In this document: positions 21,004 to 32,471 of the stretch, piece after piece
Layout of the letters: the number at the start of each line of letters is the position of its first letter
Numbering within the stretch: position 1 is the stretch's first letter
Assembly: GCA_023376005.1 (NCBI GenBank)
Contig: CM042138.1
Location: 97,031,824-97,095,823 of the forward strand
From: Doryteuthis pealeii
Taxonomy: Eukaryota; Mollusca; Cephalopoda; Myopsida; Loliginidae
Reading direction: 5' to 3'
DNA: 64,000 nucleotides
Made by a program: the position numbers and the translations under genes
The notes under the pieces: model-generated
What the model was told of the DNA's origin: nothing
The model's database searches: none
Seen by the model: only the letters and a program-made list of their open reading frames with translations

Positions 21004-21122
21004 CTTATGGATTACTAACAGAGATTGTGAGTTCAATCCCTGGTCCGGTTCCAATAGTGGGCAGAAGGTGGCTGATGTGAGATACTCCCCAAAGCGGTAT
21101 GAGAGCAGAGTACCACCATGAT
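21004..21122 (+). repeat. tRNA-like fragment, unassigned
   Basis: TGGATTACTAACAGAGATTG and GTGAGTTCAATCCCTGG resemble a B-box-bearing SINE head, but only one copy is present in the window. Confidence 0.35.
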
Positions 21123-21363
21123 ACAAATAAACCGTTAAGTTTCCAGAGGTTTACAGATTACAACAAAAGCACCTGAAGAATGGTGGAGAGCATAGTGACA
21201 GAAAATTTGTGACTATAGCAATCCACACACACACACATATATATATATAAGAAAAGGCTTAGATATCAGTCATGTTAACAGTTATAAATTTATTTCAATC
21301 AAAAAATTTTCATCTTTGAGAATCTCTGGCATCCTCAGTCCAAGTACAATAATCTATAATAAT

Positions 21364-21371
21364 AAGGAATT

Positions 21372-21435
<64 letters not shown>
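21364..21435 (+). repeat. (AT)n microsatellite
   Basis: Interrupted TA run. Confidence 0.93.
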
Positions 21436-21439
<4 letters not shown>

Positions 21440-21892
21440 CCAATACTAAGATGTCAAAAAATTTAAACATATATCTAAAAAACCAAGAGATATAAAATCA
21501 GACCAGTCACAACTAAGATAAGATCTAAAACCATTGCAAAACCAACAAAATCATTATAATGCTCTATATGCAAATGTGCAGAGCAATTATCACAATAATG
21601 AAATATTAAGATAATTTTAACTCTTTGCCTACTAAAATTTCCTCATGGATGTATAAAATTTTCTTGGTATTTTTTACCTGTATGGAGGAATATTTCAAAG
21701 TTCACTATCTATTCACATCAGAACTCATTCTATTCAAACAAGGTCCAATTATTATTGTAATCAGAGTCCTTCTGCTCAATTATAATGAACTAATCATCAG
21801 TTTTGCATACTTTGGTTACAGTAGGATTGCAGTTGTGAAAGAACTTCTGCGAGCAGCTTAAAGCAGGCAAAGAGATAAGATATAAAATAAGA

Positions 21893-22128
21893 TCTGCCAC
21901 AAGGTCAATTTTTCAGCAGCTGGGTCTTCTTTTTCCTAGACCAGTTGCCTTTTGAAGGCTAAAGAGCTTAGTCTGTCCTACTATTTACCCTTAGCTTGAG
22001 GGAGAAGAGGATTCATGCCTTTCCTAAGGACATTAGCACAAAATGAAATGCAAACAGCACTGTTCAGAATTTGAACTTGACTTGTCCCGTCCATTTCTGA
22101 AGAAGATAACCATTACGCCATGCACCTC
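21893..22128 (-). mobile_element. SINE-B copy, diverged
   Basis: CACAAGGTCAATTTTTCAGC, CTACTATTTACCCTTAGCTT, CCTTTCCTAAGGACATTAGC and GATAACCATTACGCCATGCA on the minus strand. Confidence 0.83.
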
Positions 22129-22927
22129 TATATACACATGTAGACTAATGTGCATGCATGTGTGAATGCACAAGAGTGTCTGTTCATGCGCTTGTGACTG
22201 TTCGTGGGGGGGGGGGAGAGAGACGATTTCAATCCATTATCTAAAATTGATCCTTGCTAGTTGGTGTGGAGTTGAGAGAAAGAGCAGAGTGTCTGTGTGT
22301 GCACACGCGTACAATTGGAATAAAGGAAGAACGCTGTGGTTCTCATATCCCCAGAGGCTAAATGAATCATTCTCTGGTACCTCGAATCCCAACACCGGCA
22401 CCCCCCACCTCCTCACCAACCTCGGCAAACATCGAATTCTAACCCCCCCCCCCATTTCCAGCAGCTCTTCTTCTTCAGAGTCAATATCACCCTGCCAAAC
22501 TATAGAAGCAGTAGCAGCATTTGTTCGCTTGATTAAAATAAAGGAAAAAAAAAAAAAAAATTAAAAGAAAAAAAAAAAAAGCTTGGGTGGTTTGGCATTA
22601 GAGGCAGGAGATAATTAAAAGACGAAACAAGGACTCCGAATGTTTAACTCTTTATTTTCTTGATAAAATTGGCAAAAGATCAAGTTTACATACTGATTTG
22701 CCTCTGATAAAGGCCACAGGGAAGGGGGGGGGGATAAAGAGAAAAAGAAGAAAAAAAAAACCAGACTTGTGTGGGGGTCTGCACAATGCTTAGCAGGCTA
22801 ACCAGAATTGGTGAATGGAATTTAAATTTTCACAGAGGCTGTTGGTGGTCATTCTGTGCAGAGATCGGATGTGTGTGAAATTGTGATTGTGGGTGAGCAT
22901 GTGCTCATGTGTTTGTGTGCATGAGTG

Positions 22928-22931
<4 letters not shown>

Positions 22932-23006
<75 letters not shown>
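22932..23006 (+). repeat. (GA)n microsatellite with GTGTGCATAT repeats
   Basis: About 37 GA units with one GT interruption; then three ~24-bp units GTGTGCATATGTGTGTGAGA to about 23075. Confidence 0.95.
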
Positions 23007-23008
<2 letters not shown>

Positions 23009-23104
23009 CATATGTGTGTGAGAGAGAGTGTGCATATGTGTGTGAGAGAGAGTGTGCATATGTGTGTGTGTGAGAGTGTGTATGAGTGCGAGTGTGAGTG
23101 CATG

Positions 23105-23335
23105 TGACAAGGTTAATTCTAAAGTGGAATAAAGCTGGTTAGAATTCAAAGTTTTCCTTCTTCTAGACTGGTTGCCTCGGGTAAAGAACCCAGTTTGCTG
23201 TTTTCACATTACTGGGGAGAGAAAAAATAGATTCCTGCCTTTCCCAAGTGTGAAATAAAACGCAGTCTTATTCAGGATTTGAACTCAGGTCACCAATTCC
23301 ATTTCCTATGATGATAACTGTTACACTAACAGTGC
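23105..23335 (-). mobile_element. SINE-B copy
   Basis: Minus-strand CAAGGTTAATTCTAAAGTGG, TAGAATTCAAAGTTTTCCTT, CAGGATTTGAACTCAGGTCA and the head GATAACTGTTACACTAAC. Confidence 0.83.
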
Positions 23336-23601
23336 CTCTATAATGAATGTTATGTAACAACATGAGTTGCCAATAGACAATCGGATGCTTGGGGTTAAAT
23401 GAATGACATTGAATATGCAGGTGTGATCTGAATGTTGGTTTGACCATCAGAAGAGACTAAATTAAACTAAAGACAATGTGAGACCATGTGGGAGAAGACT
23501 TTTCTGAGATTTTGTTGTCCGACAAGACAATAAACTAGCAAGATCAGGTTCGGTACTCATTCAAAAATAGGAACTCTAATCACATTTCAAGATAGCTTAT
23601 A

Positions 23602-23678
23602 AGGGTTGGAAAAGGTATGAATCCAACTATTCTCCCTCTAGCTATGGATAAATAGTAGGGCAGACCAGGCTTTTTAAC
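23602..23678 (+). mobile_element. SINE-B fragment
   Basis: GGAAAAGGTATGAATCCAAC, ATTCTCCCTCTAGCTATGGA, GGGCAGACCAGGCTTTTTAA. Confidence 0.75.
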
Positions 23679-24264
23679 TCTTTGCCTACCAAATTCCCAA
23701 CAGCAGTACCAAATTTTCTTGGTATTTTTTACCTGTATGATAGGATATTTCAAAGTTCACTATCTATTAACCTCAAAATTCAAACAAAAGCTGGCAGGAG
23801 TGTTCATGTAGTTATTTTTCAGTGTAAACAAGTGACATATGTGAGAGCTGCTGCCAGTGGGTAACAGTAGGATTGCAGCAGTGGAAGAGAGTGAGTGTGT
23901 GTGTGTATATATATATATATATGGGAGGAATAGGGGGGTTCTAAGTAGAGGTAGTACCTTTAATGTTTGCCAACTGTACTCTGAATAAATGAGCATTCTT
24001 GGTCCTCATGTATTCTCTAAATTTCTCAGATGTGCTGGCTATGAGCACCGTGCCCCAGGGAAACCACTTCAGCTGGAAGGCTAGACCATATGAGGGCTGG
24101 TGATAACATGACACCACTGACCAGTGTAAGCAAGTTTCTAGAAGGACTACAATGGTTGTGTAATCACAATCATGGCAAACCGCCAAGTAGGAGGAACCCA
24201 GTGATAGTCAAGCTTGGAGAGTGAGGACCTCCATCAAGCTTTCCTGCCAAGATACACTACATGC

Positions 24265-24510
24265 TGATTAAAACAGGTGTAAGGCTGAGTTTGCTAGTGA
24301 GTTTGATTCTCACTGGGTGCCACAAAGTTTGTGACACAAAAGTCAAAATCAAGCTAAGCTTAGTAAGTGACTGAAACTTATGATCAATTCACACTTATAG
24401 CACCGGTTCCAACAAGATCACCAAAAGTTAAGCAGTGATGAGCTGTTCAGAACTTAGGTGGGTGACAGCAGGAACCATAAGCAACTCCGGGCCTGAATGC
24501 AAACATGCCT
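24265..24510 (+). mobile_element. SINE-E: tRNA-like head plus 5S rRNA-like segment
   Basis: Head: AGTGAGTTTGATTCTCACTG, GGGTGCC. Link: AAGCTAAGCTTAGTAAGTGA. Then 24396-24490 reads GCACCGGTTCCAACAAGATC, ACC, AAAAGTTAAGCAGTGATGAG, CTGTTCAGAACTTAGGTGGG and TGACAGCAGGAACCATAAGC. These follow the order and spacing of metazoan 5S rRNA (GCACCGGTTCTCGTCCGATC, GAAGTTAAGC, TAGTACTTGGATGGGTGACC), including the box A/IE/box C region. The RNA itself would not fold as a 5S, so this is a derived element and not a gene. Confidence 0.85.
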
Positions 24511-24534
24511 AAATTGTTTATGATTCCTGCTGTA

Positions 24535-24622
24535 CCCCATTATTGCCATTACTTCCAGGTCCACTTTGACCTGGAGTGGTAGTACCTGTTAGGGACCCAT
24601 CTATGGATCAAATTGATCTGTT
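24535..24622 (-). repeat. C-family fragment
   Basis: Minus-strand match to GACCCTAACAGGTACTACCA and AGTGGACCTGGAAGTAATGG. Confidence 0.75.
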
Positions 24623-24710
24623 TGAAAATTATTTGTATTAGGAATACTTGATAGCATATAACTGAACAAATTAAGAATTCTATGTATCAAGAATAGTTAT
24701 TTGAAGCTAT

Positions 24711-25037
24711 GAGGGTGACTCAAAAAGTAATGCCATTTTGTTTAGGACAGGTATAATTACCAACACAGGAACATGCATAATACATCAAAATGAAGCTGGT
24801 CCTCTGTGGATCACATTCCTACTTCTCCACATAGTCACCATTTCTCTCAATAGCAATTTTCCACCTTCAAATGAAACCATGTATCCCTGCCCTGTTCTTT
24901 GTTTGAATGGCAAGTTGGATCTTACTTGTCCGATTCTTGCTCTGAGCCTTGTTAGGTTCTCAATGTAGGCCTTAGTTTTATAAAAAAAGTTCACATGAAA
25001 TAAAGAAAATGGGATTACTTTTTGACTCACCCTTGTA
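24711..25037. mobile_element. mariner-like non-autonomous element
   Basis: Ends are inverted: left TGAGGGTGACTCAAAAAGTA and right TACTTTTTGACTCACCCTTG, with TA at each side. The interior has no transposase, but shares CAAGAATC and CCAACTTGCCA stretches with 56805-56940. Confidence 0.82.
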
Positions 25038-25039
25038 TA

Positions 25040-25145
25040 ATTGTTTAGTCAGTATTATTATTAGTTACTTGAAACCATATAACTGTGTGCAAACAAATAA
25101 CTATTATTAGATAGAAATAGTTACTTGAAACCACATAATTGTATA
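25040..25145 (+). repeat. CATATAACTG/TTTCAAGTA spaced repeat
   Basis: Several diverged copies of GTTATATGGTTTCAAGTA with TTTGTTTGCACAC spacers; the same repeat occurs near 27000-27380, 33500-33640, 43190-43660 and 62180-62350. Confidence 0.7.
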
Positions 25146-25522
25146 TAAATTAATAATTATGAGTTATGAGTTGTTTTGAGGATTTTTTTCAAAAGACTTT
25201 TTGTGGTCATTGAAAAAAAGACTTAAAAAATCATGTGTTTACACTTGTAGTATGAGCAATAGTCTCCTGGGGGCACTCTTAACTTATTTTTTTATTAATA
25301 AGTCCTCACAAAAAATAATTTGGTGTTATGACCATATTTATTGTGGCAATAAAAAAAAAATTGGATAAATTTATGGTTAATTCATGTAACTTAAAATCCG
25401 TACTCATTTTTCATTACAAAAAACGGAGAAAAAGGAAATTTAATGAATAAATTACATTATTCTTTTTTACATTTATTAAAAAAAAATCTAAACAAGGCTG
25501 CTGCTGTTACTGTCGCTAATAA

Positions 25523-26136
25523 TCTTATTATAATGGAGATTGAGTGTTTGTCTTTTTGTAACTGAAACTATATCATTACTCAAGTCCCAATTCCCTTTGT
25601 TATTTATGTCACATTCTCCATTTTATTTTTTATTTAAACCTCAATTAGTAATAAAATTGTTTTCATTATTAATACTGTTGACCTTATCTACATACTAATA
25701 ACATGCAATTTTATTCATATATACAACAAAATAGCGGTTTACAGTGTGAATGGGAATGCTAATTTGCATATTGATCTTAAAAATTTGATTTTAACAAGTA
25801 TGTGCTTGGTATTATTGATTTCTAATTGTTTGGTTTTATCTTAATGAATATGAGCAAAAATTTTGGGGGTTCATTTTAAAAAGAAATCCATTAACAAGAA
25901 ATAACTGTAATTTTATTCTTTACTTTAACTAAATAGTTAAATTAGGAAAATCTAGCAATGAAAGTCAGTAGTATATGGAAGAGTAAGTTTCAGTTCTGTT
26001 TTTTTTATTATATACTCCCCTCTGTTTCAAGTCTTTTTATCTGCATTCTTATTTAGTTTCATTAGCCTTTCTTATATAATATTTTATTAGATTAAAACTT
26101 AAATACTTGCACCTGGAGGGTGCATATATTTTCTAG
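25523..26136 (+). mobile_element. non-autonomous Helitron, 614 bp
   Basis: Starts A|TCTTATTATAATGGAG. It ends with the hairpin TGCACCTGGAGGGTGCA, then ATATATTTT and CTAG|T. This is the Helitron signature: TC start, hairpin about 10 nt from CTRR, insertion between A and T, no TSD. Inverted copy at 32472-33126. No Rep/helicase coding. Confidence 0.88.
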
Positions 26137-26458
26137 TAAGAAAAATAAGAATTGGATTAATACACATCAGCAAATAAAGTATGACATTATGGTAAGCAAG
26201 TTTGTCCTCCAGTCAAGCTATAATGTTCATTTTTGGACTAATAAAAGGTATAAACCATCATCCCCCAGCCATGAGTTAAAAAGTACCACTACTGTTCTTC
26301 TACAAGGATAGCTTTGGTATCAAATAACCAACAAAGGTTGATATGCCATTAAACAAAGAACCAAACTAAAGTTTTTCATTCTAGGAGACTGTTTTTGGTT
26401 TTTAATGTAGCAACTGATTTGATATATTCATTGATTGATTTTAATGGCATGTCAACCT

Positions 26459-26933
26459 TGTTGCATACCTCTTTCTTTTCTTTCTTACATCTATTCTTCT
26501 AGCGTATCTTTTAGCGTCTCTTCTAGTATCTGGACTTCGTCTTTGGACTTCGTGTCTGGTCTTCCATTGGGGATTTCTCTTTATCAGAAGCCCTGTGTCA
26601 TTGGTAGTTTTTAGATAATAACACAAGACTTCGATTTACTTAGATCATATTTTATTATGAAATCCCCACAAGACTACCTGCGCAGATTGAGTCGGAGCGT
26701 GCATAACATGACTTACCACTGTCATGGTTTTTGGCCGAACTCTAAAACAAATCTCTCTAATCTAAACCGGAAGAGGGTCTTCTCCACCGATTCTCACGGT
26801 AGCCACCAGAAGGTTCAGTATGAGGTCAAGCCTTATCACTCATCCTTCAAGGCCACCGGCTGCAACTTATAACAGCCATTTTGATTTCTACACTACTGTA
26901 CATAAATATTAGGAATCTAATAATTATGTAACA
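26459..26933. mobile_element. solo LTR, 475 bp, TSD AACCT
   Basis: TGTTGCATAC...TATGTAACA, flanked by AACCT at 26454-26458 and 26934-26938. Collinear with the solo LTR at 2979-3439. It was inserted into a GGCATGTCAACC (C-family) sequence. Confidence 0.92.
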
Positions 26934-26999
26934 AACCTATCTAAGATTATTTTATGCCTTGGAATTAGAAAATAGCTTATATTTACATTTTTGTGTAGT

Positions 27000-27380
27000 T
27001 GTTTCTTAAGAGATTTTGCACACAGTTATATGACAACAAATATTCGTATTTAATAGAACTAATTTGCACGCAGTCATATGGTTTCAAGTATTCCTATCTA
27101 ATGCTAATAATTATATGATTTCAAGTAATTATTTATACTTAATAATAATAATCATTTGTTTGCACACAAGTTATGCTTTCAAGTAACTAACAATAATCCT
27201 TGGTAAACCACTATAGCTTCAAGTAACTATTCTTAATACAAATATTTTACAGTTATATGGCATCAAGTAAATAATGATAATAATCCTTAATAAATTATAC
27301 CTTCAAGAAACTATTTTTAATACAAATAATCTATAGACAGTTATAAGGTTTCAAGTATTCCTATCAAATACAAGCAATTT
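27000..27380 (+). repeat. GTTATATGGTTTCAAGTA spaced repeat array
   Basis: At least six irregular units (CAGTTATATGACAACAAGTA, CAGTCATATGGTTTCAAGTA and so on) spaced 50-70 bp apart. Confidence 0.75.
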
Positions 27381-27384
27381 TAAG

Positions 27385-27595
27385 CAGATCTATTTTACTC
27401 AAAGATGGAACCCTAACAGCTATTACCACCTCAGGTCACAGTGTACCTGTAGGGAAGGGGTACTCTGCATTCTCCAGAACTGGAGTCTGACCATCAGAAG
27501 CAGTTTAGTATGATAAACAGACACCCCTTCTTTTGGGGGTTCTTGCTGGGTTTTAATTAGTGTATTCTAAGCCCTGTCGACAGGGTGGTTATCTG
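27385..27595 (+). repeat. C-family interspersed repeat
   Basis: GGAACCCTAACAGCTATTAC, CTCCAGAACTGGAGTC, ending TAAGCCCTGTCGACAGGGTGG. Confidence 0.72.
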
Positions 27596-27839
27596 ATTGG
27601 ACAAAGAATTTCATCCAGTTTGTAAAGTATGATGTTGGAAGTAAAATAGCGATTAGATCAGGAGCTGGTTTTGTTTCTTGCGGGTGATTTTCAGCTGGAA
27701 ACACAAAAAAGCAGCGCTCGCCGCAACATCTAGCCCTGGCCACTGACGCATGACTTTCCAATTAAAAACAGATTGAAAAAAAACCCAAAAACTGGAACGA
27801 ATGAAGATGAAAATACAAGTAAATTGCCAAGGAAGAAGG

Positions 27840-27872
<33 letters not shown>
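27840..27872 (+). repeat. (A)n tract
   Basis: Run of about 33 A. Confidence 0.95.
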
Positions 27873-27874
<2 letters not shown>

Positions 27875-28392
27875 AGAATCATGAAGTAGCAATTATTTGT
27901 AATCCATTTGTGTTAGGAAAGAAAACCAGACAGATGGGGGATAGGGTGGGGGGGGTTAAAAAAAAAGGAGTGGTGGTACAATTAAAATGGAATTGGACTT
28001 GAGGCACTTGATTTAGAAACAGAAGTGGGAGAGGGGGGAATAACGTAAATCCTTTTTTGAGCGGGCAGGGGGGTGTTAAGTGGTAATGATAAACTGATAA
28101 TAAAATTAAATAAAATTAAACTAGCAATGTCACTGTGCTTCAAGCCTGTCCCTGCACACATTTCTACAGTATACATTCACATAAGCATATAAAGAAACCT
28201 TCTTTCGCAAGCTATTAGGGCACCTCAACGCAGTTCTTAGACATGATACATTCATAGATTAACATTCTTGGAAAAGAGTAGCTATATATATGATTATCAC
28301 TAACTCACTTAAGTGAGTTAGTGGTGGACCAAGTTTTTTTTCAGTATCATTAGTAGAATACTCAATATGACAGATAAAGCTTATATATATAA

Positions 28393-28646
28393 GTTATTGG
28401 TGGAGTGACCTATTGTTGGTATCAGCCAAACAGCAAGAGAGTTATTCCCTTTTCACTAGTGCTAGACCAATGAGATTGTTTTTGCTAAGGTGCAGCACCA
28501 CAACTACCCTGAGGCCCCCACTTTACCGCACAGATCAGATTACCCAGTCTGTGCTACTCATACGCTGAGTTGGCAGGGACTACTATCAAACCGTGAACCT
28601 TGCGATTCCTAGGTAGGTGCTCTACTGACTGAGCTAAACCAACCCC

Positions 28647-28649
<3 letters not shown>
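28393..28649 (-). mobile_element. SINE-A copy, full length
   Basis: From GGTGGAGTGACCTATTGTTG to the head complement ACTGACTGAGCTAAACCAAC; followed by (AT)n. Confidence 0.88.

Positions 28650-28686
<37 letters not shown>
28650..28686 (+). repeat. (AT)n microsatellite
   Basis: About 18 TA units abutting the SINE-A head. Confidence 0.95.
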
Positions 28687-28692
<6 letters not shown>

Positions 28693-29159
28693 ATGTGAGA
28701 TAATCCAAATGACTGGTAAGTAAGGGATGATTCTATTTGGGATCATTGAAATCTGACTGTACAACCATACTGATCTTGTAGGTGCAAACATATATTCATA
28801 CAAGGATTTTTTTAAATCCCTAAGAGAGCTCAATGTATAATAACCAATGAATTAATTATATACAGAGCAATATTTAACTTTCAAAGGAAGAAAAAATAAC
28901 AGGATGACGGTTTGTGTATATATATATATTTATATATATATATTGGAAAAACATTAAATAGGTATAATTGGTGGTGAATTATTAAAAGTTGTTGTAGTAA
29001 GATTGAAAAGAGGAAGATACAACATGCAGAACAGAAGCCTAAGGGTGATTCATCTGTAAATCCGCCTGGTGGTTCTGAGAATAAGGAATATGAATTCTGT
29101 CATCGTCATCTGTTATGTGTATCTTAACTATGTCAATTATAAACTTTCGTTACCACCTC

Positions 29160-29290
29160 GTCCTCATAGTAATATATTTATTGCTTGTGGTAAATTGTGA
29201 GAATTAAGTCCTGGATTAAAAAGTCATATGAAGATTTATAAAAATGATATTCGACAAGTGGGTCCCATTAACTCTGTACTGAATTCAAAC
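29160..29290 (+). pseudogene. possible degraded C2H2-type zinc-finger remnant
   Basis: One frame reads IACGKL, a stop, then ELSPGLKSHMKIYKND, which resembles the C-x2-C...GL-x-SHxR/K finger often found at LINE or retroelement protein ends. The stop sits where the second cysteine should be. Weak. Confidence 0.3.
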
Positions 29291-29592
29291 TATGTGTTGT
29301 CATATTTGCCTTAAAGTTTGTAAGTCAGAAGTTAGGCTTAAGAGTCAATTAGTTATTAATCAAGATGTTTGAGTTGTAATAAGACAGCAATCATGTGTCA
29401 ATATGTGGTAATTATCATATTGCCCTAATGATCGTTTGATATATTAAAAAAAAAAAAGTAAATAAAAAAAAGTAAATAAAAAAAAGTAGCAAAACCCAAA
29501 ATACTTGAACATAGGCAAAACTATTCATTCATAAATAGATACAACTTCTGAATATATATATGTATGTATAGATATATCTCTCTCACACACAC

Positions 29593-29595
<3 letters not shown>

Positions 29596-29650
<55 letters not shown>
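29596..29650 (+). repeat. (AT)n microsatellite
   Basis: About 27 TA units after a short CA run. Confidence 0.95.
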
Positions 29651-29652
<2 letters not shown>

Positions 29653-29894
29653 ATGATATGATAAGAATTCATCATTCGCATCTGATGATTTGGGAGAGTT
29701 AGACACTTTGTCTAAGCTTCCTGAAATAGACTATAATGCAAAAATTCTAAGTCTTTTGTTATATTTTTACTTATAAATTTGCTCTGTGACTCTAACAATA
29801 AGAGCACACATTGAGCTCTGCAAACTGAGACAGGTTTAAAAAACCCAAAAAAAACTCCTATGTCGTAAGGAAGATTTCTCTCCGGAACTTTTGG

Positions 29895-29896
<2 letters not shown>

Positions 29897-29936
<40 letters not shown>

Positions 29937-29961
29937 CACATATACACACACACACACACAC
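29897..29961 (+). repeat. (AT)n then (AC)n microsatellite
   Basis: TA run to 29932, CATATACACATATACACACA to 29961. Confidence 0.93.
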
Positions 29962-29962
29962 A

Positions 29963-30120
29963 TCTATTAATAATGGAGATTTGGTTTCTATTTGTCTCTA
30001 ATCAAAACTATGTCACTGCTTATGTCACAGTCATTTCAGGAATTAAGTTAATCAATTTATAGTCCAAATCATTAATACATAGAATAAATCTTATTTTATT
30101 AATGATGTCTATAAAAATCT
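29963..30120 (+). mobile_element. Helitron 5' fragment
   Basis: A|TCTATTAATAATGGAGATTT plus TATGTCACTGCTTATGTCAC match the 5' region of the Helitron family (25523, 33126, 49503). No 3' hairpin found. Confidence 0.65.
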
Positions 30121-30194
30121 GAGTTTGCCTGAAAAGATTCCATGTTATTAGTACGTATAAAATCTTGAAATGTATTGTATATATCACTAAGAAC

Positions 30195-30370
30195 TAATGG
30201 TTTACTCCAAAGTGGAGTGTTGCATGTCATAGACTGCTCAGCAACCAAGATTCCATCCTTAAGTATCAGGAGTCATCAGCCACAGCCAACAGGTCGCTCC
30301 ATTGGGGGGAGTTTACCTCTCTGCAGAGGTGCAGTTGATGTATTCTTCAGTCCCAGTCAGGAAAATTTGG
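30195..30370 (+). repeat. D-half of the C/D repeat
   Basis: GGAGTGTTGCATGTCATAGA, CCACAGCCAACAGG, CTCTGCAGAGGTGCAGTTGA. Confidence 0.72.
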
Positions 30371-30499
30371 TGTAGAGAGAAGTGATTCAAAATTGAAATC
30401 TGACAGATTCATTGATTGATAAATTGGGGTTTCATAAGTTTGGATCTAAACTGAATCCACTTGAGTTGGCAGTTTGGGATTTCTTCATGCTACTTGGTT

Positions 30500-30990
30500 G
30501 GTTGGTTGGTTTTTATGGCATGTCAACCCTTGTTTAAGTTATTCTAGATAGAACCTTAACAAGTACCAACACTTGAAGGTCAGAGTAGACCTGGGTGTAA
30601 TAGCAATGAAGGGGTACTCCACAATCCCCCAGAGTTCCAGAATTGGAACCTCACCACTAGATGTAGTTTAATGTCATATCCAGGACACTAAGACCCACAA
30701 ACACCTATATATGATAAAGAGGGTTGGGGGATTTGCTATAAGAGCAATACGGTTGGGACAATCATATAGTTGTTAGGGCTTGATGTGACTAACAGACTCC
30801 AACTTCCTGTCTAGTCAAAATAAGGGACAAAGTGGAGTGTTGCATGTCCTAATTTGCTCAGCCACTAAGATTCCGTTCTTAAGCATCATGGGTTGCCACC
30901 CACAGCCAACAGGTAGCCCCATTGGTGGGGGGAGGTCTTACCCCTCTGCAGAGGTGTAGTCAGTGTATTCTACAGCCACAGCCAAGAAAA
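30500..30990 (+). repeat. C/D-family repeat, both halves joined
   Basis: The C half (TGGCATGTCAACC, GAACCTTAACAAGTACCAAC, CTCACCACTAGATGTAGTTT) runs into the D half (AGGGCTTGATGTGACTAACA, CACCCACAGCCAACAGGTAG, CTCTGCAGAGGTGTAGTCAG). The longest copy, which shows that C and D are one element of about 480 bp. Confidence 0.75.
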
Positions 30991-31061
30991 TGGCATGTTA
31001 ATAGGAGAGAACTTTATTGGTCTCAGAAATGAAACTATATTGATTTAAGAAAGGCATCTCA

Positions 31062-31185
31062 TGTGATGTAATGGTTAGCAAGCTAGATTCACAGACCATT
31101 ATTAATGAGTTCGATTCTCATTGGGTGCCCCATATTTCTGGCCTTGTGTCACATCTAAGCTGATCTCAGTAAATAACTATACTGG
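31062..31185 (+). mobile_element. SINE-E, head only
   Basis: Clear tRNA-like head: TGATGTAATGGTTAGCAAGC (A box) and GAGTTCGATTCTCATTGGGT (B box), then GGCCTTGTGTCACATCTAAG and AGTAAATAACTATA. No 5S-like part. Confidence 0.82.
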
Positions 31186-31875
31186 TTTAAGAATCATGTT
31201 AATTAATCATGAATAAAAATTGCAAGAATCCTAGATGTCTTAAAATACACTCATTCATTCATAATATTTTTCAATGGATTTGAGTGCCATAAGCAACCAA
31301 CAGATCTTCAAAAGTAATCACGTATCAAGGCTGGTTCACTCCAAAGACGATATTGCCACTGCTGGTTCCTACAAGGAGAGACCAACACAATACCCATATG
31401 CGGTTCTGTGATTTGAACAATAGTAACAATTGTACTCTGAACTAGTTTTATTAAGATATTTTTAGTGAATTAGTCTCACTGGAAGTTTGCTACTGTTCTG
31501 CTGTATATTTCATACATAGAATGTTTACATTAATTATTTTATGGCACATTTTTTAACTTAAATAAGAGAGATCATTGGAGGATATAGTTATGAATGATTT
31601 AGATACAATTGATTGTCATTTGTAAGAGTGCTGCCATAGTGCAATAGTTAAGTTAATTACCTTCTCGATGTATATCTTGATTACTTCCTCGTTATATATG
31701 TTAGTTTATCATTGAGAGTGGAGAGTGAGAGAGATTGGAGTCAAATTTCATAAGCAGTGAGCCATTAGCTTTAACAGGCTTTCAATAAATTTAAATTAGG
31801 TCAAACTTTCCCTTTCTTAAAAATCTTACAAAATGATTTTAATTAAAAAAAAAAATTCTCCGACTGTATTTATTA

Positions 31876-31900
31876 AAAAAAAAAAAAAAAAAAAAAAAAA
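31876..31900 (+). repeat. (A)n tract
   Basis: About 25 A. Confidence 0.93.
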
Positions 31901-31989
31901 TTCTCTTTGCAATCTCACTTTTCCTTAATCCTAATTATCTACCCACTACCCAGAGCTCAATGGGAGACCCAACGGGTCACATTTTGTCT

Positions 31990-31990
31990 A

Positions 31991-32032
<42 letters not shown>
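31990..32032 (+). repeat. (AT)n microsatellite
   Basis: About 21 TA units. Confidence 0.95.
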
Positions 32033-32036
<4 letters not shown>

Positions 32037-32284
32037 ATATGACGTATAAAATAAGTATGTTGTGCATTATTAATAATAGAAAACAAAATTCCCTTAATGC
32101 TATTCTCGTTAAAAGATTTAATCAATTAATAACAACAATAATTTCATTAATCTATATTTATGCAGGGCACCTGCTAAAGAGTATGATTAGCAAGCAAGGC
32201 TTACTGGCTATTAATAGTAAGCTTGATTCATAACATTATGGAACAAAGCTTAGCCGAGTTGTTGGGTTTATTTGTTTAAGGTAT

Positions 32285-32455
32285 ATTAACTCACACCCAG
32301 GTCACAAGGTGTCCTGGGTAAGACGTAAACTGCATCTAGTGGTGAGGTTACAAATCTGGAGCTCTGGAGAGTGTGGAGTACCACTTTATTGCCATTATTC
32401 CCTGGTCTACCCTGACCTGGAGTGGTAGTATCTGTTAGGGTCTGATCTAAGAGTT
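32285..32455 (-). repeat. C-family repeat
   Basis: Minus strand: CCTGGGTAAGACGTAAACTG complement, TGCATCTAGTGGTGAGGTTA, CTGGAGTGGTAGTATCTGTT. Confidence 0.72.
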
Positions 32456-32471
32456 AGATATATTAAAAAAA

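Noticed and set aside
24396..24490. 5S rRNA gene
   Set aside because: Similarity is partial, with insertions and deletions that break helices; the segment is attached to a SINE head and repeated in fragments elsewhere.
24785..25030. 81-codon minus-strand frame as a mariner transposase piece
   Set aside because: It spans the element from end to end, including the TIR, and shows no DDD/E or helix-turn-helix motif.
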